Part shown: in pieces, positions 1 to 5,331 of the stretch | Layout: the number at the start of each line of letters is the position of its first letter | Numbering within the stretch: position 1 is the first letter of the stretch | Assembly: GCA_945867255.1 (NCBI GenBank) | Contig: CAMBHV010000120.1 | Coordinates: forward strand, 1-5,331 | Origin: an uncultured Clostridia bacterium | Lineage (GTDB): Bacteria; Bacillota; Clostridia; Oscillospirales; Ruminococcaceae | Length of the DNA stretch: 5,331 nt | Direction: 5' to 3' | Position numbers and translations under genes: made by a program | Notes under the pieces: model-generated | Databases searched by the model: none | What the model was told of the DNA's origin: nothing | What the model saw: only the letters and a program-made list of their open reading frames with translations

Positions 1-780
1 CATGGTGAGCTTATCGAACGGCATAAAGCGGAACACAACAAGTGCCGACACGGCACACAACACAGCCATTACAGCAAGGCGCAGCGCCACCGTGATCAGC
101 ACCGGGCGCAACAGGCTTACTTTCAAAGATAACTCATAGCCCACTACAATTAGAATCAGGCAGGCTGTAGGCGCGGAAAGGAAACTGATCAGATCCGTCA
201 CAATCCCGGATATCGGAGACGCCAGCACCCATTTTCCTACCCCCAGCGCACCCAGCACGATACCAAGGGCCATGCCATCAAACGCCGGGTTCGTAAACAT
301 GTTTTTGATAAGGCTTTTTGCATCTGCTTTTTCGCCGCCGGCTACTTTCAGCAGGGCAAGCCATACCGTATAGGCAAATAGCGTCTGGCCAATGTCAAAC
401 ATGGCTAAGGTAGAAAGGCTGCCGTTCTCTCCAGCCAGCAGGCCATACAGCGCATACCCCAGCATGCCCACTTCAAAGCTGGACATCAGAAACGGCAAAA
501 ATCTTCCATATGGTGCAACCGCCGGACGCAGAAGATAGCCTGCCGCACATGCAATACCACAGGCCGTGAATACTACCGCAAAGCCCAGCACCAGGTTCCA
601 GTTATATTCCGCAGTCAGAAATGCATTAAACAACACGACCGGCAATGTAATGTTGCCTATCACTGTTTTCAGAGCCGCATGGCCTTGCGCATTCAAAAGG
701 CCGCTGCGGCGGCAGAAAAAGCCAATCACAATGGCTACCAGCACCGGCAGAACCATCTGCACGATCTGTAAAAACAACAT
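1..780 (-). CDS. AEC (auxin efflux carrier) family transporter, 3'-truncated by window edge
   Basis: An open frame of 260 codons runs without a stop from an ATG at 780 to the left edge. The protein is very hydrophobic, with likely membrane segments near residues 3-22, 38-57, 62-85, 95-117, 125-146, 167-187, 195-217 and 226-250. Family-like signatures are the NITLPVVLF stretch at residues 43-51 and NPAFDGMALGIVLGALG at 164-180, which resembles the Asn-Pro motif opening the second half of PIN/AEC carriers. Members usually have 300-320 residues, so about 40-60 are missing. AEC proteins are secondary carriers of organic acids or related small anions in the cytoplasmic membrane; the substrate here cannot be read. 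The start is supported by a purine-rich Shine-Dalgarno (785-795, minus) 4 bases before the ATG. Codon use looks more relaxed (ATA, CTA, TTA, GGG occur) than in the operon genes. It follows a terminator-like structure by 40 bases, so it may be expressed by read-through or separately. Confidence 0.85.
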   Translation of the reverse strand, partial: MLFLQIVQMVLPVLVAIVIGFFCRRSGLLNAQGHAALKTVIGNITLPVVLFNAFLTAEYNWNLVLGFAVVFTACGIACAAGYLLRPAVAPYGRFLPFLMSSFEVGMLGYALYGLLAGENGSLSTLAMFDIGQTLFAYTVWLALLKVAGGEKADAKSLIKNMFTNPAFDGMALGIVLGALGVGKWVLASPISGIVTDLISFLSAPTACLILIVVGYELSLKVSLLRPVLITVALRLAVMAVLCAVSALVVFRFMPFDKLTM

Positions 781-784
781 GATA

Positions 785-795
785 CCTCTCCCCTT
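785..795 (-). promoter_or_regulatory. Ribosome binding site of the AEC transporter gene
   Basis: The minus strand reads AAGGGGAGAGG followed by TATC and the ATG at 780. It fixes the start of a gene whose end lies outside the window. Its GGAGAGG core (791-785) is exactly complementary to CCTCTCC in the upstream hairpin (854-848, minus), so the site might be masked by that structure. Confidence 0.6.
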
Positions 796-820
796 GTCTG
801 GCCGCAGCGCGGCACAAATG

Positions 821-895
821 AAAAAGCAGGCTGCCCGGCCACCGCCCGGAGAGGAAAGGAAAGGGAATCTCCGGGCGGCACCGCGCACAGCCTGT
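821..895 (-). terminator. Two-tier hairpin with T-run after the lsrF-like gene, probable intrinsic terminator
   Basis: On the minus strand, 80 bases past the aldolase stop codon, CAGGCTG (894-888) pairs with CAGCCTG (833-827). The 3' arm is followed by C and TTTTT (825-821), the layout of a Rho-independent terminator. Nested inside is a perfect 11-bp stem, CCGCCCGGAGA (plus 842-852) with TCTCCGGGCGG (868-878), capped by a 15-base loop that is all pyrimidine on the minus strand. An unpaired region of 8-9 bases separates the two stems. The T-run sits next to the weaker 7-bp outer stem, so termination may be incomplete and could act as an attenuator for the transporter gene 40 bases further on. 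No folding energy was computed. Confidence 0.6.
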
Positions 896-974
896 CTTTA
901 TGCGGAAAACCGCTCAGCAGCAGCTTGCCGGAACAGCAGCGCCACACATGCCGCCGTACCTCACATGCTGATAC

Positions 975-1856
975 TTACTTGTGGATCTCGTTCTGATAGA
1001 ACTCGTATGCTTCCTTGTCGGTGAAGCCTTCGTGCACGATCTTCGCAATGGCGGCGCTCATCTCCACAGGATGATTGCTCTGGAAGATGTTGCGGCCCAT
1101 ATCCAAGCCACGTGCACCACCCTGGATAGAACGATAAGCCAACGTCAGGGCTTCGTCCTCAGGCAGCTTCTTGCCGCCGGCAACCACGATGGGCACCGGG
1201 CATGCAGCCACGATTTCTTCAAAGTTGTCGCAATAATAGGTCTTGATGATGTTGGCACCCATCTCGGCCACGATGCGGGTGGCAAGTTTAAAGAAGCGAT
1301 CCGTGCGCTCCATATCCTTGCCCACAGCCACAACGCCCATCACAGGCACGCTGTAACGCAAGCCGGCATTGATGCAGCGCGAAAGATTGTCAATGCTGGC
1401 CAGCTGGCCGTCTGCGCCAATAAATGTCTGCACAGCCATGCAGTCCGCATTCATGCGGATAGAATCCTCAATATCAACGGCCACCACTTCATGCGAGAGG
1501 TCATCATTGATCATGGAAGAACCGGAAGACACGCGCAGCGCAATGCCTTTCTTGCATTCGGGGGGCACGCAGGTACGCAGTGCGCCACGAGTGCCCATCA
1601 GCACATCCACGTTGGGCAGAAGCTTGGGGATGGTGAGATCCAGACGCTCCAAACCGGCAGTAGAACCCATGAAATAGCCATGGTCAAACGCAAACATCAC
1701 GGTGTTGCCACTCTTCGGGTTAAAAATGTTGGACAGGTGCTTTTTCATGCCCCAATCCAAGTTGTTTGCGCCCTTTACATAAAAGCTGCCCTGATTTGCG
1801 AACGGAACATCGGTGTGATAGTCTTTCGCAACTTTCAAGCCTTCTTTATCAGCCAT
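975..1856 (-). CDS. lsrF: LsrF-like 3-hydroxy-5-phosphonooxypentane-2,4-dione thiolase
   Basis: The 293-residue protein aligns almost end to end with E. coli LsrF (291 residues): the N terminus MADKEGLKVAKDYHTDVP corresponds to MADLDDIKDGKDFRTDQP, then come LDWGM (33-37), IFNPKSG (44-50), AFDHGYF (56-62) and TRGALR (89-94). IIKTYY (203-208) holds Lys205, matching the catalytic Lys203 of LsrF, and PIVVAGGKKLPE (222-233) and DMGRNIFQS (252-260) form the phosphate-binding end of the class I aldolase-like TIM barrel. LsrF is known to transfer an acetyl group from the phosphorylated AI-2 derivative to CoA in the cytoplasm, ending signal breakdown. The ATG at 1856 is supported by the N-terminal alignment and an in-frame stop two codons upstream. 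It is separated from lsrB by a structured 196-base spacer. A related class I aldolase (FbaB-like) is the alternative, but the similarity and the lsr context favour LsrF. Confidence 0.93.
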   Translation of the reverse strand: MADKEGLKVAKDYHTDVPFANQGSFYVKGANNLDWGMKKHLSNIFNPKSGNTVMFAFDHGYFMGSTAGLERLDLTIPKLLPNVDVLMGTRGALRTCVPPECKKGIALRVSSGSSMINDDLSHEVVAVDIEDSIRMNADCMAVQTFIGADGQLASIDNLSRCINAGLRYSVPVMGVVAVGKDMERTDRFFKLATRIVAEMGANIIKTYYCDNFEEIVAACPVPIVVAGGKKLPEDEALTLAYRSIQGGARGLDMGRNIFQSNHPVEMSAAIAKIVHEGFTDKEAYEFYQNEIHK

Positions 1857-1866
1857 AAGTCAAAAA

Positions 1867-1874
1867 TCCTCCTT
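1867..1874 (-). promoter_or_regulatory. Ribosome binding site of the lsrF-like gene, with long spacing
   Basis: The minus strand reads AAGGAGGA, a near-perfect anti-16S match, but GGAGG is 11 bases from the ATG, longer than the usual 5-9. No other in-frame start exists nearer because TGA lies two codons upstream of the ATG. Confidence 0.75.
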
Positions 1875-1912
1875 AGTGTGATACTTCTGATATGTACATT
1901 TCAAACAATGCC

Positions 1913-1938
1913 CGCAAAGCACTTTCCCATACTTTGCG
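1913..1938 (-). other. Alternative 7-bp stem overlapping the base of the long lsrB-lsrF hairpin
   Basis: On the minus strand CGCAAAG (1938-1932) can pair perfectly with CTTTGCG (1919-1913) around a 12-base loop. The first arm is also part of the basal 3' arm of the long hairpin at 1927-1985, where it pairs less perfectly because of the A-G mismatch. The two pairings exclude each other locally. Whether either forms in the cell is inference. Confidence 0.35.
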
Positions 1939-1985
1939 CCTAAACGGACGGCAAACCCCGCCATCCGCTTAGGCTCAAAGTATGG
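1927..1985 (-). other. Long intercistronic stem-loop (26 positions per arm) between lsrB and lsrF
   Basis: The arms are 1927-1952 and 1960-1985 with a 7-base loop (1953-1959). On the minus-strand transcript 23 positions are Watson-Crick pairs, two are G-U wobbles and one is an A-G mismatch; on the plus strand the two wobbles would be A-C mismatches, which fits a structure working in the operon mRNA. No T-run follows either arm, so it does not look like an intrinsic terminator. Possible roles are a barrier to 3' exonucleases protecting the transporter mRNA, an RNase III or processing site lowering lsrF relative to lsrB, or a copy of a dispersed palindromic repeat. The structure is read directly from the sequence; its role is inference. 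Confidence 0.75.
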
Positions 1986-2012
1986 CCGGGAACGCCCCGC
2001 CCGCCTCTGCGT

Positions 2013-2031
2013 GCCGCCCTCAAAGGGTGGC
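2013..2031 (-). other. Small hairpin just downstream of the lsrB stop
   Basis: GCC-g-CCCT (2013-2020) and AGGG-t-GGC (2024-2031) form an 8-position stem with a 3-base loop. On the minus-strand mRNA one pair is an A-C mismatch; on the plus strand it would be G-U. It begins 21 bases after the lsrB stop codon and lacks a T-run, so it is at most a 3'-end stabiliser. The rest of the 1857-2052 spacer holds the longer hairpin and the lsrF ribosome binding site; I see no other gene there. Confidence 0.35.
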
Positions 2032-2052
2032 TGGAAAAGAGATTTCCTTTAA

Positions 2053-3186
2053 TTAGAAATCGTACTGATCCATGTTCTCAGCGGTGAACACAACACGCTC
2101 GGGCAGCAGCACAACGCCGTTGTTCACGTCGCCAGTCTCTGCACCTTCAGCGATGCTGTCGTTCGCAACCACTTCTACATCACCGATGCCAGGAACCGTG
2201 ATGGTGTCGCCAACCGTCACTTCGTTGCCGGCAGCCAGGTAAGCAGCCAGGTAGCAGCCCAGGCCGCCCTGCACAGCGCAATCCCACAGGCCCCAGTTAT
2301 AGATGGTGCCGTTGGAGCAGTACTCCTTGATGGAGTTCGGCGTAGCAAAACCAGTGATGGTGATGTTGTCCTGATTGTAGCCCTGGTTCTCGGCAGCCTG
2401 CAGCTGGCCAGGCAGAGCAGTGGAGTCGTTGCAGATGATCAGGTCGATGTCGGGGTGTGCGCTCAGCACAGCCTCGCCAACCGTGATGGCCTGCTCGGCA
2501 TCCTGGTTAGAATAGTAGTTGTCAGGAGCAACGTTCGTCCAGTTGGGATATTTCTCAGCAATGATGGCCTCGCCGGCAACCTGCCAGGAGTTCTGGTCCG
2601 TCACAGTGGCCTGAGAATAGTGCCAGCAGTACGTAACTTCGTCGTTCTCGGGATCCACACCGCGGGCTTCCAGGCCAGCAACAGCCATGTCCACCAGCAT
2701 CTGGCCCAGCACCTCAGGCGTGCCCTGAGAAACCATCAGGTCACGGTCTTCGGGAAGAGCGTCAGAGTCCCATGTGGTAACGATAACGCCTGCATCAGCA
2801 GCAGCTTTCAGCGCGTCGGAAACACCGGCAGCGTCAACAGTGGAAATGCAGATGGCGTCTGTGCCAGAAGCAACAGCCGTGTTGATTACCTGCACCTGGT
2901 CGGCCACAGCGGCAGTAGCGCTGCCCTGATAGTCAACCGTGATACCCCAGTCTTTCGCATACTCCTGAGCGCCATTGTTGGCAACCTCGAAGAACGCGTT
3001 GCCCGTCACCTTCGGGATAAAGGTAACAGTCATGCCTTCTACGGACTTCACGTCGGAACCAGCTGTAGAAGCGGAGCCGGACGCGGGTGTGCTTTCGCTG
3101 GCAGTGGAAGACGGCGTGGAACCACCGCAAGCCACCATGGTCAGAGCCATGGCCAGCGCCAGCACGATTGCAAGTGCTTTTTTCAT
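2053..3186 (-). CDS. lsrB: LsrB-like AI-2 binding lipoprotein of an ABC importer
   Basis: This 377-residue periplasmic-binding-fold protein starts with a lipoprotein signal (MKKALAIVLALAMALTMVAC, lipobox MVAC, Cys20) and a Ser/Thr/Ala linker (about 21-45), as expected for a Gram-positive receptor anchored outside the membrane. From residue 53 it aligns with E. coli LsrB: TFIPKVTGNAFF, QVQVINTAVASG, WDSD, SQGTP, LVDMA, TVTDQN, GLWD, NGVVLLPERV and the C-terminal YDF. Of the six AI-2 contacts of E. coli LsrB, four are kept (Lys35 as Lys59, Asp116 as Asp140, Asp166/Gln167 as Asp197/Gln198); Pro220 is Asn253 and Ala222 is Ser255. The ATG at 3186 is chosen over an in-frame ATG at 3240 because AGGAGG lies 7 bases upstream and the signal peptide begins here. 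It follows lsrD after 53 bases. A sugar-binding paralogue is the alternative, but the lsrF neighbour argues for AI-2. Confidence 0.9.
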   Translation of the reverse strand: MKKALAIVLALAMALTMVACGGSTPSSTASESTPASGSASTAGSDVKSVEGMTVTFIPKVTGNAFFEVANNGAQEYAKDWGITVDYQGSATAAVADQVQVINTAVASGTDAICISTVDAAGVSDALKAAADAGVIVTTWDSDALPEDRDLMVSQGTPEVLGQMLVDMAVAGLEARGVDPENDEVTYCWHYSQATVTDQNSWQVAGEAIIAEKYPNWTNVAPDNYYSNQDAEQAITVGEAVLSAHPDIDLIICNDSTALPGQLQAAENQGYNQDNITITGFATPNSIKEYCSNGTIYNWGLWDCAVQGGLGCYLAAYLAAGNEVTVGDTITVPGIGDVEVVANDSIAEGAETGDVNNGVVLLPERVVFTAENMDQYDF

Positions 3187-3192
3187 GATATG

Positions 3193-3199
3193 ACCTCCT
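3193..3199 (-). promoter_or_regulatory. Ribosome binding site deciding the lsrB start
   Basis: The minus strand reads AGGAGGT, with GGAGG 7 bases before the ATG at 3186. This near-consensus site selects the start of the lipoprotein signal rather than the ATG 18 codons upstream, which touches the lsrD stop and has no such site of its own. Confidence 0.85.
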
Positions 3200-3212
3200 G
3201 TTTTTATATCTT

Positions 3213-3232
3213 TAGAAGGGCGTTCCCTTCTA
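3213..3232 (-). other. Perfect 8-bp intercistronic hairpin between lsrD and lsrB
   Basis: TAGAAGGG (3213-3220) and CCCTTCTA (3225-3232) flank a 4-base loop, AACG on the mRNA strand. It sits 7 bases after the lsrD stop codon and 13 bases before the AGGAGG of lsrB. An A-rich stretch (AAGATATAAAAACAGG) follows instead of a T-run, so it is not an intrinsic terminator. A stem here could protect a processed 5' end of the lsrB message and help give more receptor than permease, as known for other binding-protein operons; that role is inference. Confidence 0.6.
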
Positions 3233-3239
3233 GAGGACA

Positions 3240-4277
3240 TTATTTTGCAGCCTTAGCCGCATTTTTCTTTTTCAGCTTGGCAAACAATGCCGCCGTTTTG
3301 GGGTGATTTGCCGCTGCGCGGCCCACCACAACCACTATCAGCAGAATACCAATGGGGATATCCAGATACTGGGTATTCACCTTGAAGCACAGCGGCATGC
3401 CGAAGCGCATCAGGCCAATTACAAGCGACGCCAACGCCGTACCAATGGCACTGCCTTTGCCGCCTGTGGAAAGCGTACCACCCAGTACACAGGCCGTAAT
3501 GATATTCATGGTAAGCGTGCTGCCAAGGTCACTTTTTGCAGTGCCAAGGTAAGAAGTAAGCACAATACCCGCCACAGCGGCGCTTACCGCGCTAAGCACG
3601 TAAGTAGAAAGGATCACGCGGCGCGTGTTGATGCCGGAAAATTCTGCCGCCTGCTGGTTTACGCCCACAAGGAATACCTTGCGGCCATATTTGGATTTGT
3701 GCAACAGCAGCCAGGCAATCAACGTCATGGCAAGGAAAATCAGAACCTGAGAAGGAATCACACCAAACAGTTTATAGCTGGTAATTGCTTTAAAGCTGTC
3801 GGGGAAGCCGCTGATGCCCTGATAGCTCTCGGTAGAGCTGAGTGTGGATACCAGGAGCGCAAGGCCGGCATACAAAAAGCTACCGCCCAAGGTAACTACC
3901 ATGGCTTGCACGCCACAGTACGCCACAAAGAAACCGCTCAGCGCGCCGCACAGTGCAGCAACCACTATGGCCAGAAGAACCGCGCCCCAGATATTCAGGC
4001 CGAAGTCCTGCCAGGATACACCGATCACTATGGAAGTAAGGCCCACGATGGAACCAGCCTGAATATCGATGCCGCCTGTAATCATAACGAATGTTACAAA
4101 CAAGCTAATCAGGCAAATGGCGATAAAGTCATTGATACTGGTGAGCAAAAGCGGAATGCGCAGGAACTTGGAGTTGGCTGCGCCAAACACTACAAATTCC
4201 AGAACCAGCAACACTACGAGGAATGTGTTCCAGTTTTTCAATGCACCGCTCAGTTTTGCGGAAAAAGGCTTTTTCAT
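3240..4277 (-). CDS. lsrD: LsrD-like AI-2 ABC transporter permease
   Basis: The 345-residue membrane protein belongs to the branched-chain/ribose-type permease family (BPD_transp_2) and matches E. coli LsrD (330 residues): LVLEFVVFGAANSKFL (24-39) against LVIEIVAFGAINPRML, NDFIAICLISL (49-59), GGIDIQAGSIVGL (68-80), VVTLGG (127-132), GISGFP (154-159), LLHKSKYGRKVFLVG (191-205), SYLGTAKSDLGS (242-253) and ILLIVVVVGR (311-320). ACVLGGTLSTGGKGSAIGT (262-280) is the conserved cytoplasmic segment that contacts the ATPase. It would form the membrane channel with LsrC. The C terminus is a Lys/Ala-rich tail (about 334-345). The ATG overlaps the lsrC stop by 4 bases (ATGA), and AGGAGG lies 9 bases upstream inside lsrC, indicating translational coupling. 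The C/D assignment rests on alignment from memory; ribose- or rhamnose-type permeases are the alternatives. Confidence 0.9.
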   Translation of the reverse strand: MKKPFSAKLSGALKNWNTFLVVLLVLEFVVFGAANSKFLRIPLLLTSINDFIAICLISLFVTFVMITGGIDIQAGSIVGLTSIVIGVSWQDFGLNIWGAVLLAIVVAALCGALSGFFVAYCGVQAMVVTLGGSFLYAGLALLVSTLSSTESYQGISGFPDSFKAITSYKLFGVIPSQVLIFLAMTLIAWLLLHKSKYGRKVFLVGVNQQAAEFSGINTRRVILSTYVLSAVSAAVAGIVLTSYLGTAKSDLGSTLTMNIITACVLGGTLSTGGKGSAIGTALASLVIGLMRFGMPLCFKVNTQYLDIPIGILLIVVVVGRAAANHPKTAALFAKLKKKNAAKAAK

Positions 4278-5287
4278 TTCGCAGCGCCTCCTTCCGTTAC
4301 ATTAGCCGTTCGGGCGGCCAGGCGCTCATGACGGTTGCGCACCGCTGCACGGCGCTGCATGAGCGAGTCTACCACCACGATGCTGATCAGGATCACGCCC
4401 GTAATGGTGTTGTCGTAGTTCGAAGAGAAGCCCATGAATACCAGCAGATAGCTGATCGAGCTCATGATCACAGCGCCGATCGCAGCGCCTACCACGCTGC
4501 CTACACCGCCGGACAGGCTGATACCGCCCAGCACACAAGCTGCCACAGCCTTCATCTCATAGCCGTTACCGCTCAGAGAAGTAACGAAACCGATACGGCT
4601 GCAGAACAGGATACCGGCCAAAGCAGACATGATGCCACAAATCACATAAGCCAGCACCTTGGTGCGCACCGCCGAGATACCAACCAGCGTAGCACCACCC
4701 GCATTATCACCCACGGCCGTAAAATAGCGGCCACGGCGTGTGCGCGTAAGCAGCACATGTACCACCAGAACCAGCACAAGGCAGGCGCAGAAATATACGG
4801 TAAGGTCGCCCAAAAGGGTGACAGAAGAGAAATCTTTAAATTCCTTGGGCAGGTTTTCTACCCAAGCGCCGCCGGCATACACATACATGGCACCGCGCAG
4901 CACGCCGTTCACGCCCAGCGTGAAAATCAGAGAAGGAACGCCCATCACAGCAACGCCCCAGCCGTTGATAAGGCCGACCAGTGCGCCGATCAGAATGCCA
5001 ATCAGGAATGCAACCAGCCAGTTGCAGCCGTCACGCAAAAGGCTGCCCACTACAGTGGCTACAAAACCAAGGTTGGAGCCCACAGAAACATCGATCTCAC
5101 CCACGATGATGGCAAATGCCATGACCACCGCAATAAGAATATACACCACTGCAGAGTTAAAGCACGCAGAAATGTTTTCCGAGCTTGCGAAGGTGGGGTT
5201 AATCAAGCTCACGATCAAAAACAGCGCCACCAGAAACAGAAAGCTGCTCAATTCACGCGCTTTCAATGCTTTTTTCAATGTGCTCAT
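4274..5287 (-). CDS. lsrC: LsrC-like AI-2 ABC transporter permease
   Basis: The 337-residue polytopic protein is of the same permease family as LsrD and best resembles E. coli LsrC (342 residues): GEIDVSVGSNLGF (63-75) against NIDVSVGSITGM, TLGVNGVLRG (123-132), YAGGAWVENLPKEFK (137-151) against WTGGKWIEGLPAELK, GRYFTAVGDNAGGATLVG (186-203), SALAGILFCSRIGF (221-234) and GNGYEMKAVAACVLGGISLSGG (240-261), nearly identical to LsrC there. The last block is the ATPase-coupling segment. It should pair with the LsrD-like protein to import AI-2. The start at 5287 overlaps the stop of the preceding gene as ATGA, with AAGGTGGAGG just upstream, and it overlaps lsrD by 4 bases at its 3' end, so translation of ATPase, LsrC and LsrD is probably coupled. 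The C-terminal tail (312-337) is Arg-rich, then Ala/Gly-rich. Confidence 0.9.
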   Translation of the reverse strand: MSTLKKALKARELSSFLFLVALFLIVSLINPTFASSENISACFNSAVVYILIAVVMAFAIIVGEIDVSVGSNLGFVATVVGSLLRDGCNWLVAFLIGILIGALVGLINGWGVAVMGVPSLIFTLGVNGVLRGAMYVYAGGAWVENLPKEFKDFSSVTLLGDLTVYFCACLVLVLVVHVLLTRTRRGRYFTAVGDNAGGATLVGISAVRTKVLAYVICGIMSALAGILFCSRIGFVTSLSGNGYEMKAVAACVLGGISLSGGVGSVVGAAIGAVIMSSISYLLVFMGFSSNYDNTITGVILISIVVVDSLMQRRAAVRNRHERLAARTANVTEGGAAK

Positions 5288-5331
5288 GCCTCCACCTTCT
5301 TTCCATCCGTCACACCAAAGGCGGCGGCCAT
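5284..5331 (-). CDS. C-terminal end of upstream gene, probably the LsrA-like ABC ATPase
   Basis: On the minus strand an open frame from the right edge reads MAAAFGVTDGKKVEA and stops at TGA (5286-5284), overlapping the lsrC ATG as ATGA. Sugar-type ABC ATPases often end in a short helix like IMAAAxG followed by a variable polar tail, and the gene before lsrC in lsr operons is the ATPase lsrA. The 15 residues are too few to prove identity; the call rests mainly on position and the coupling overlap. Confidence 0.5.
   Translation of the reverse strand: MAAAFGVTDGKKVEA

Noticed and set aside
735..947. Minus-strand 70-codon frame after lsrF, considered as a possible short lsrG.
   Set aside because: Its translation (MWRCCSGKLLLSGF...) does not resemble LsrG, it spans the terminator hairpin, and it overlaps the AEC start in another frame.
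566..1024. Plus-strand 152-codon frame covering the AEC gene start, the spacer and the lsrF end.
   Set aside because: It crosses the terminator hairpin and two minus-strand coding regions and has low-complexity, Arg/Ala/Pro-rich composition.
1892..1899. ATGTACAT palindrome as a regulator operator upstream of lsrF.
   Set aside because: Eight bases in an AT-rich leader are expected by chance and there is no second half-site or flanking symmetry.
1857..1912. A separate promoter for lsrF (TTGTTT or TTGAAA followed by TATCAC on the minus strand).
   Set aside because: The spacings are 19 and 15 bases and the -10 match is poor; not enough to call a promoter.
1927..1985. Interpretation of the long hairpin as a Rho-independent terminator.
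   Set aside because: Neither direction has a T-run after the stem, and lsrF downstream belongs functionally to the operon.
3187..3240. An 18-codon N-terminal extension of the LsrB-like protein starting at 3240.
   Set aside because: It has no ribosome site of its own, puts a charged stretch before a clear lipoprotein signal, and runs through the intercistronic hairpin; ATG at 3186 has AGGAGG 7 bases upstream.
981..4331. Long plus-strand open frames (981-1943, 2455-3306, 3303-4331) opposite the operon genes.
   Set aside because: They are antisense shadows: they match no family I know, have atypical Arg/His/Ala-rich composition, and the minus-strand proteins in the same place are clear homologues.

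Overview
The window is a minus-strand locus from what looks like a Gram-positive anaerobe (Bacillota, class Clostridia, possibly an Oscillospiraceae-type gut bacterium). The clues are a lipoprotein-type solute receptor with a typical clostridial leader (MKKALAIVLALAMALTMVAC), strong AGGAGG ribosome binding sites, 4-base ATGA gene overlaps, and moderate-to-high GC. The taxonomic guess is inference; no rRNA or other marker gene is present.

Read in the direction of transcription (high to low coordinates), the window holds: the last 15 codons of a gene that is probably the ABC ATPase (lsrA-like, 5331-5284); two membrane permeases resembling LsrC (5287-4274) and LsrD (4277-3240); an LsrB-like autoinducer-2 (AI-2) binding lipoprotein (3186-2053); an LsrF-like thiolase/aldolase (1856-975); a terminator-like structure (895-821); and the 5' 260 codons of an AEC (auxin efflux carrier) family transporter (780-1), which runs off the left edge. 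The A?-C-D-B-F order is that of the enterobacterial lsrACDBFG operon, and each complete protein aligns with its E. coli namesake as I remember it. lsrG, lsrK and lsrR are not in the window.

Inferred function: LsrB captures extracellular AI-2, LsrC/LsrD with the ATPase import it, a kinase encoded elsewhere would phosphorylate it, and LsrF degrades the phosphorylated product, so the operon would internalise and destroy a quorum-sensing signal. Four of the six LsrB ligand contacts known from E. coli/Salmonella are kept and two differ (Pro to Asn, Ala to Ser), so the exact ligand needs checking.

The non-coding parts are structured. There is an 8-bp hairpin between lsrD and lsrB, a small hairpin just after lsrB, a 26-position near-perfect hairpin between lsrB and lsrF whose irregular pairs are G-U on the mRNA strand, and a two-tier hairpin after lsrF ending in a T-run. 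No operon promoter is visible; it should lie beyond the right edge, upstream of the ATPase gene. No RNA gene, mobile element or CRISPR array was found.
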